Positions 59,515 to 64,000 of a stretch of 64,000 nucleotides of DNA are shown one piece after another. The stretch is from the NCBI GenBank assembly GCA_963082975.1, contig OY720345.1:1625001-1689000 (forward strand), written 5' to 3'. The stretch comes from Labia minor. Lineage: Eukaryota > Arthropoda > Insecta > Dermaptera > Spongiphoridae. Within the stretch, counting starts at the first letter, position 1. Every line of letters begins with the position of its first letter. The position numbers were made by a program, and so were the translations under genes. The notes below the pieces were generated by a model. The model was given only the letters and a program-made list of their open reading frames with translations, had not been told where the DNA came from and did not search any database.

Positions 59515-59735
59515 GGATTAATCTTATTATGCTAGCTAAAATTGTTTGTTTGTATTATTGAGGACCCCAGATCCATTCATTTTAATCAGATTGATGCAAT
59601 GATGCAACATTTAATAATTGTAATAAATAATTAAAGAATTGTATATCAATATTTTTTAATTCAAACTCAATAATAATGAATTATTTTTTTTTAACTTATG
59701 TACCGAGCCGAGCCTCGGGGTCCCGGTACTAAAAT
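59515..59735 (+). repeat. Family G repeat, copy G3
   Basis: It starts ATCTTATTATGCTAGCTAAA like 4580, skips most of the left half, and continues with TATTGAGGACCCCAGATCC as in 592-727. It ends GTACCGAGCCGAGCCTCGGG then GTCCCGGTACTA as in 5311-5341. The hairpin stem is shortened by base changes. Confidence 0.65.
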
Positions 59736-60094
59736 ATTATTATGGGTGGAATTACTATATATGAAGGGACACATAGAGATAGATAGATATAACATTTACA
59801 ATATAAATATATATTAAAAACAAATAAATGTTTTATCTAATATATACTAATTGAATATTTAGTATATAATATTTTATAATATATATTTACGGATTCGTTG
59901 TATAATAAATTGATAACGTCATTTAATTCTCCTAATATATATCGAATCGAATATAAAGATAAATCTTCAAAACGTTGTGTGAAACAATTTCAAATAATTT
60001 AAATGTAAATCTTCTTAATGAAATAAAAAAAATAAAATATATGAATATAATATAAATATTTTTAATTTTATTTTAAGAATAGATATATATATAT

Positions 60095-60310
60095 CTCTCA
60101 GGCGGTCACATATATACATTTAAATTTAGAAAGAAAAAAAACTAATAAAGATGTACTTTTCCTGAGATATGATCAATAAAACTCAATTTTTCTTTATAAA
60201 TACTATCTCTGTTGTGAATTTCAAAAAAATCGTTAGAGCGGTTTTTGAGAACCCATTTACAAACAAACAAACAATTTTTACTCGTATAAGAAGATAAGAT
60301 ATATAAGAAG
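60095..60310 (-). repeat. Family G repeat, left half in inverted orientation (G4)
   Basis: In reverse complement it matches 4573-4790: ATCTTATCTTCTTATACGAG, TTCTCAAAAACCGCTCTAACG, TTTATAAAGAAAAATTGAG, TGATCATATCTC. It faces copy G3, so 59515-60310 has family G 5' ends pointing outward at both sides. Confidence 0.65.
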
Positions 60311-60853
60311 ATAAGATATATATATAAATAATTCTTTACAATTAATGTAAACTTAAATTTTATTAAAATCTATATTATTATTTTTTAAATTTCTCTTTTT
60401 AATAGAATAGATTGAAATTAATCATTTCTATTCTTGATTAGATAATATTACCTATTTTTTACTAAAAATTGAAAAATTTCAAAAGTATTTAGTTTTTGAA
60501 AATAATATACTTTTAAACCTATATGATGGTAGTTATTTTTTTAATGTCAAACGTGATAAATAAAAATCCAATTGATTTATTTCAGCCAAAGACAGTGACT
60601 AAAATCTTGACTAGTAGAAAATAGAGAGTGAAATCTAGAGATGATTTATGAAACGCCCACGCGAAGCGGAGATTTAGATTTGTGTTTTATTTTCTTTTTT
60701 ACTTTTATATATCTAAAGAGGGGGGCGTCCAGGTGTGGAAGTCATGTTGAAGATTCTGGACCCGGTTTCAGGTTTTAGAGTGGTGAATTATGCACCACCC
60801 CTATAGAAACACCCATTTCCTGTTTTAGCCTCTCACACCATCTCTTCTTTCTT

Positions 60854-60893
<40 letters not shown>

Positions 60894-61283
60894 TACAAAA
60901 AAAAAATCTACTCTCGTACTTTATAATATATGACTCCATTGGAAATAAACTTTTGTCATGGCGTAACAATTTCGAGGAGCCCACCCCCATGGCATACACC
61001 CAACGCTGATGGATCTCATCATTCTGTTGCATCCCGCATTGAATTTCTCTAAGATAAATAAAATAAAAGCTGCAATATTCGTAACATACATTCTAATTAG
61101 AAAGTGGAGAATGCGGGTCAAAGGAAGTTTACTCGATGACAATGTTTCTGTTTGAATTCTGAAATTTCATATGTGTTACACGTGTCTATTTTTTTTTTTT
61201 TTCTTTTTAGATAATTACCTTTTGATGTTTCACATTAACAATAACAATCAAAAAAGATATTACTGCATCGTACTGTTGATATT
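60311..61283. other. Spacer, no gene recognised
   Basis: AT-rich, with an (AC)n run at 60857-60891. GC-richer parts at 60640-60840 and 60930-61140 carry no known domain. Confidence 0.45.
60857..60891. repeat. (AC)n microsatellite
   Basis: Perfect run of about 17 units. Confidence 0.95.
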
Positions 61284-61405
61284 ATTAGAAAGGGATGGGA
61301 GAGAGATGAAAGAAGGTAGGAGTTGGATGGATGGTTTGTGGCTGAGAATAGGGACACTTGAAGAATTGTGCTCGCTGCTGCCAACAACTTTCGAGTTGCA
61401 CAGAG
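61284..61405 (+). mobile_element. LINE C-terminal fragment (D8)
   Basis: Plus-strand LLERDGREMKEGRSWMDGL then RIGTLEELCSLL and TTFEL match the last part of the LINE product at 38705-38820 (GRDLREMGEGRDW.V...RDTWR). About 40 codons, no 3' UTR. An old fragment; the surrounding frame 61171-61524 is open only partly because of it. Confidence 0.65.
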
Positions 61406-62411
61406 ATAGACTAGAGAGATTTATCTTTTCCACGGGTAAGCAAACCTTTTTTTATCAAATGACCAAACGTAAGTTCGACGGATTTGACGGGCCAGAGACA
61501 AAAAAAAAAATTATGTTAGAATAAAAATGTATTCTTATTATTAGTTAAGGGGTAAAAAATACAAACAAAATTCTTTATTGATGTTTAACGTGTATACAAA
61601 ATTGCAATTAAATTTAGATAAACAGCATCTCTCTGAGTTATTACCTGGAAGTGAAGAAGAAAATTAAGAAAAAAGTTCATTTTATTATCTAATATGCAAG
61701 AATGTTAATATAAAACTGCGTTAAATTTTCTTAAAAAAAGAACTGGCTTGTAATATTATATTAAATTACTAATAAAATTATAATAATAAAATTATTTTAT
61801 TATTGTGGGGATGAACAATACCAATTGTGATGAGGCTGGTATCTGAAGAATAAACGGATGTCTTAAACGCACGAGTGAAAATGCCAGTAAACATTGAGTT
61901 ATGATGGTTAGAATGTTATCAAAAAAAAAACAAAAAAAATGCAAAGAAAGATTTCTTTTTAGAGCCAAATAATCTTATGAAAGTGTGTGTATACGATATA
62001 TTAAGAAGAAAAAATTCATTAGCATTTTAATTAAAGTCTCACAACGTGTTAAATCTAAGAATAGAGAAAAGAGCATCTCTGAGATTATTAAATCTGAATG
62101 AAATTTAAGAAAAACTTGACGATGATAAAAGATACGAATAATTAAGTTATTTTTTTTTTCTTATTTATAAACGAGAAAAAAAATTACTAGGCTAAGATAA
62201 TATTTCATTGTTTTTTTTTTGTATAATATTTTGTATTTGTTTTAACAAACCGAAATTGTTGATGATAATTTTTGTTCAAGTGGAATTTCCGAGTCAGTGA
62301 TTGTATTGAAGATATCGAGTAGGAAAATATCAATGGCTTATGCACTGCGACTTGCAGATTCAGGGATTCAATGTAAATCACCCCCAATGCCCAACCATCC
62401 AGACCTACGAA

Positions 62412-62446
<35 letters not shown>

Positions 62447-62994
62447 TTTCTTCTATTTTCGTGATAGGTCGCATCTGGCTGGAGGACGACGCTTGGACGC
62501 AGGTGTGCGTCCTAACCAGATATACCATTACCAGCTACTTTTAAAAAAGGTCTAGGGCGGGGGGGGGGGATGGGGGGTTTGGAGTAGTCAGGGCAGCCGA
62601 TTCGCCAGCAACTTGACAAGCGACTCCCCTCCACCTCCTCTACTCATCCCCCACGAAAGGCGACTAAACGATCCGAATTAAATTTGTAGAATGTCCCGAG
62701 GGTGAAAATAGAAAAGAATGGTGCAAAAAAAAAAAAAAAAAAATAGACCGTTTCGTATAATGTTTTTAAAACGAGAGGAATCGTTTAATTTAATTTTTCA
62801 AGAATATCTAATCTAGTCACCAAGCAAGTAGTTTTGCATTTGCAAATTCTTCCCTTTCCTCACATTCCCAATTTCTAATAAAATATTCTTTGAACTTTAA
62901 AATTGAATTCAAATAAATATATAACATCAGTTTGGTAAGTTGTCGAAGAAATTTATGATTTTTACTTTTATTATTTTTGTAAAATATATTTTCA
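61406..62994. other. Spacer with one GC-richer part, no gene recognised
   Basis: Mostly AT-rich. The part 62340-62720 is GC-richer, interrupted by a T run (62419-62445) and a G run near 62558-62569. It contains an inverted repeat GGACGCA-GGTG-TGCGTCC at 62495-62512. No protein domain or RNA family recognised. Confidence 0.4.
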
Positions 62995-62995
62995 A

Positions 62996-63358
62996 CTAGC
63001 TGCTCAGATCCCCTTCGGCGTTCTTCACACCTAGACGGTGGCTCTGTATATATATGTTTATATTTAAAAGGTTTTCATACATTTTGTTTGAATTAGTATA
63101 TTACATAAAACATTCATTTGTTTTGGTGTTCTTCTTTAAAATATATATTAATTTAATCAATAAATTAATTATATATTAATATTGTATATGTTATATCTAT
63201 CTATCTATCTATCTATCTATCTCTGTGGCTCCTCGGTACTCGAAAGTTCTTGACTGCAACGACCACATTTCTCTAAGTGTCACTATCCGGAGCTGTAACT
63301 GTCTAACTCCTACCCTGTCCCATCTCTTTCACGTCTCTTCCTTCATAGTCCACCCATA
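62996..63358 (-). mobile_element. LINE 3' tail fragment (D7)
   Basis: CTAGCTGCTCAGATCCCCTT at the terminus (hairpin decayed), the shared 3' UTR (ACATAAAACATTCATTTG), an (ATCT)n run at 63194-63223 in the position seen in the other copies, and the coding end on minus (EERREMGQG-VRQLQL and SLRNVVVAVKN-type remnants) up to about 63358. Confidence 0.8.
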
Positions 63359-63539
63359 TTAAAAACTTAAGTGAAAATCCAATTATGAGATCAAGATTAA
63401 AATTATTTATTCATATAATCTAAAAAATTAAAAGAGGTAATATAGTCTCAATGTGAATGTTTTAAGTGTGTTAATATGATCAATTGAAAAATTGTAAATA
63501 TTAGAAAAATAAAAATAAAAATATAAATATTATAAACAA

Positions 63540-63750
63540 TCTTTGTATTGTATTCTTTGCGCTGCTGAAAAATTAATTTCTGCAGTTATTGATTAGATAT
63601 TAATAAAATTTATAATCTATACTCAAATAGAGATATGCAAGAATATTGTGATGTAATTTCATCGAAATCGGTTCAACCAATTTTGGGTCTATAACGTCAA
63701 AATTTTCGGACAGACAAAATTTTAAATTCTGAGCAATGTGCAGACAAAAA

Positions 63751-63758
<8 letters not shown>
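63540..63758 (-). mobile_element. Family C MITE, copy C3 (minus, internally deleted)
   Basis: In reverse it matches family C: terminal TTTTTTGTCTGCACATTGCT, CAGAATTTAAAATTTT. It then jumps directly to the GTCC remnant (GTCTGTCCG) and the core GGTTGAACCGATTTCGATGA, and on to CTAATCAATAACTGCAG. The stretch with AATCCAAAAGTGACTTT is deleted. The outer end runs into a long TA repeat (63757-63783). Its far end is truncated near 63540. Confidence 0.75.
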
Positions 63759-63783
<25 letters not shown>

Positions 63784-63785
<2 letters not shown>

Positions 63786-64000
63786 CCAAAGTAGAATTTT
63801 ATTTCATAAATAAATAATTTGATTTGAATTTATTACTATAGAGTGAATAATATATAATATTATCGTTTTTTCTTTTAGAAAGATAGGATCATTTATTAGA
63901 ATTACATGCTGATCTTGTTTTGGTTTGATTAATGTTTAAAAGACGTTTCAGCTTAACAAGCATATCTTTTGAAGACTCTCATGCCATTTAGTTATTTTTC
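63784..64000. other. AT-rich end of window, no feature seen
   Basis: No gene or repeat family recognised. Confidence 0.5.

Overview
This window is AT-rich nuclear DNA from a eukaryote, most likely an invertebrate and probably an arthropod/insect. The reasons are its dense microsatellites and mononucleotide runs, the absence of any bacterial gene layout, and a set of decayed transposons typical of arthropod genomes: mariner, hAT, a non-LTR retrotransposon, and Helitron/Helentron-type repeats with a GTCY microsatellite. I cannot name the species. I found no intact cellular protein gene, no convincing tRNA or rRNA gene, and no CRISPR array. Every coding signal I could recognise is a broken transposon protein. 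The window is best read as intergenic or intronic sequence filled with old mobile elements.

Layout. 1-8.7 kb: AT-rich DNA with small dispersed repeats (families called F and G here). 8.7-9.6 kb: a relic of a Helitron helicase. 9.6-15.5 kb: mostly unassigned. 15.5-16.6 kb: a minus-strand LINE with a YxDD reverse transcriptase motif. 17.3-20 kb: three same-strand copies of family A, a Helentron-associated (DINE-1-like) repeat. 20.4-22.3 kb: a 15-bp minisatellite, a foldback MITE (family C) and a LINE 3' half. 23.4 kb: a 134-bp MITE with a perfect 12-bp direct repeat. 27.6-30.7 kb: a family C copy, a family B element with a family A copy nested inside it, and a LINE copy. 32.1 kb: a hAT-type MITE. 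34.7-36 kb: family F and family A copies. 38.7 kb: a LINE tail. 40-41.6 kb: a hAT element with TIRs and a broken DUF4371/ZMYM-like transposase. 44.1-45.6 kb: a monomeric family A copy and two mariner relics. 47.4 kb: a TA-flanked deleted Tc1/mariner element. 48.6-50.2 kb: a ~160-bp satellite array that reverses direction at a perfect palindrome and is flanked by 28-bp direct repeats. 53.0-53.7 kb: a family A copy on minus. 54.7-56.2 kb: the longest LINE reverse transcriptase relic. 58.7-59 kb: a TTAA-flanked foldback MITE. 59.1-63.8 kb: further LINE tails, a family G pair in inverted orientation and a family C copy.

How the parts relate. Family A has the full diagnostic architecture of a Helentron-associated non-autonomous element: 5' terminal and 3' subterminal inverted repeats, a variable GTCY microsatellite, a 3' hairpin and T/T flanks. 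It must have been mobilised in trans by an element not present here. Families A, B, C and G have unrelated ends but share look-alike core modules, which suggests module exchange. The LINE copies belong to one or two closely related families with GC-rich hairpins at the 3' terminus. The most unusual single object is the inverted satellite array at 48.6-50.2 kb.
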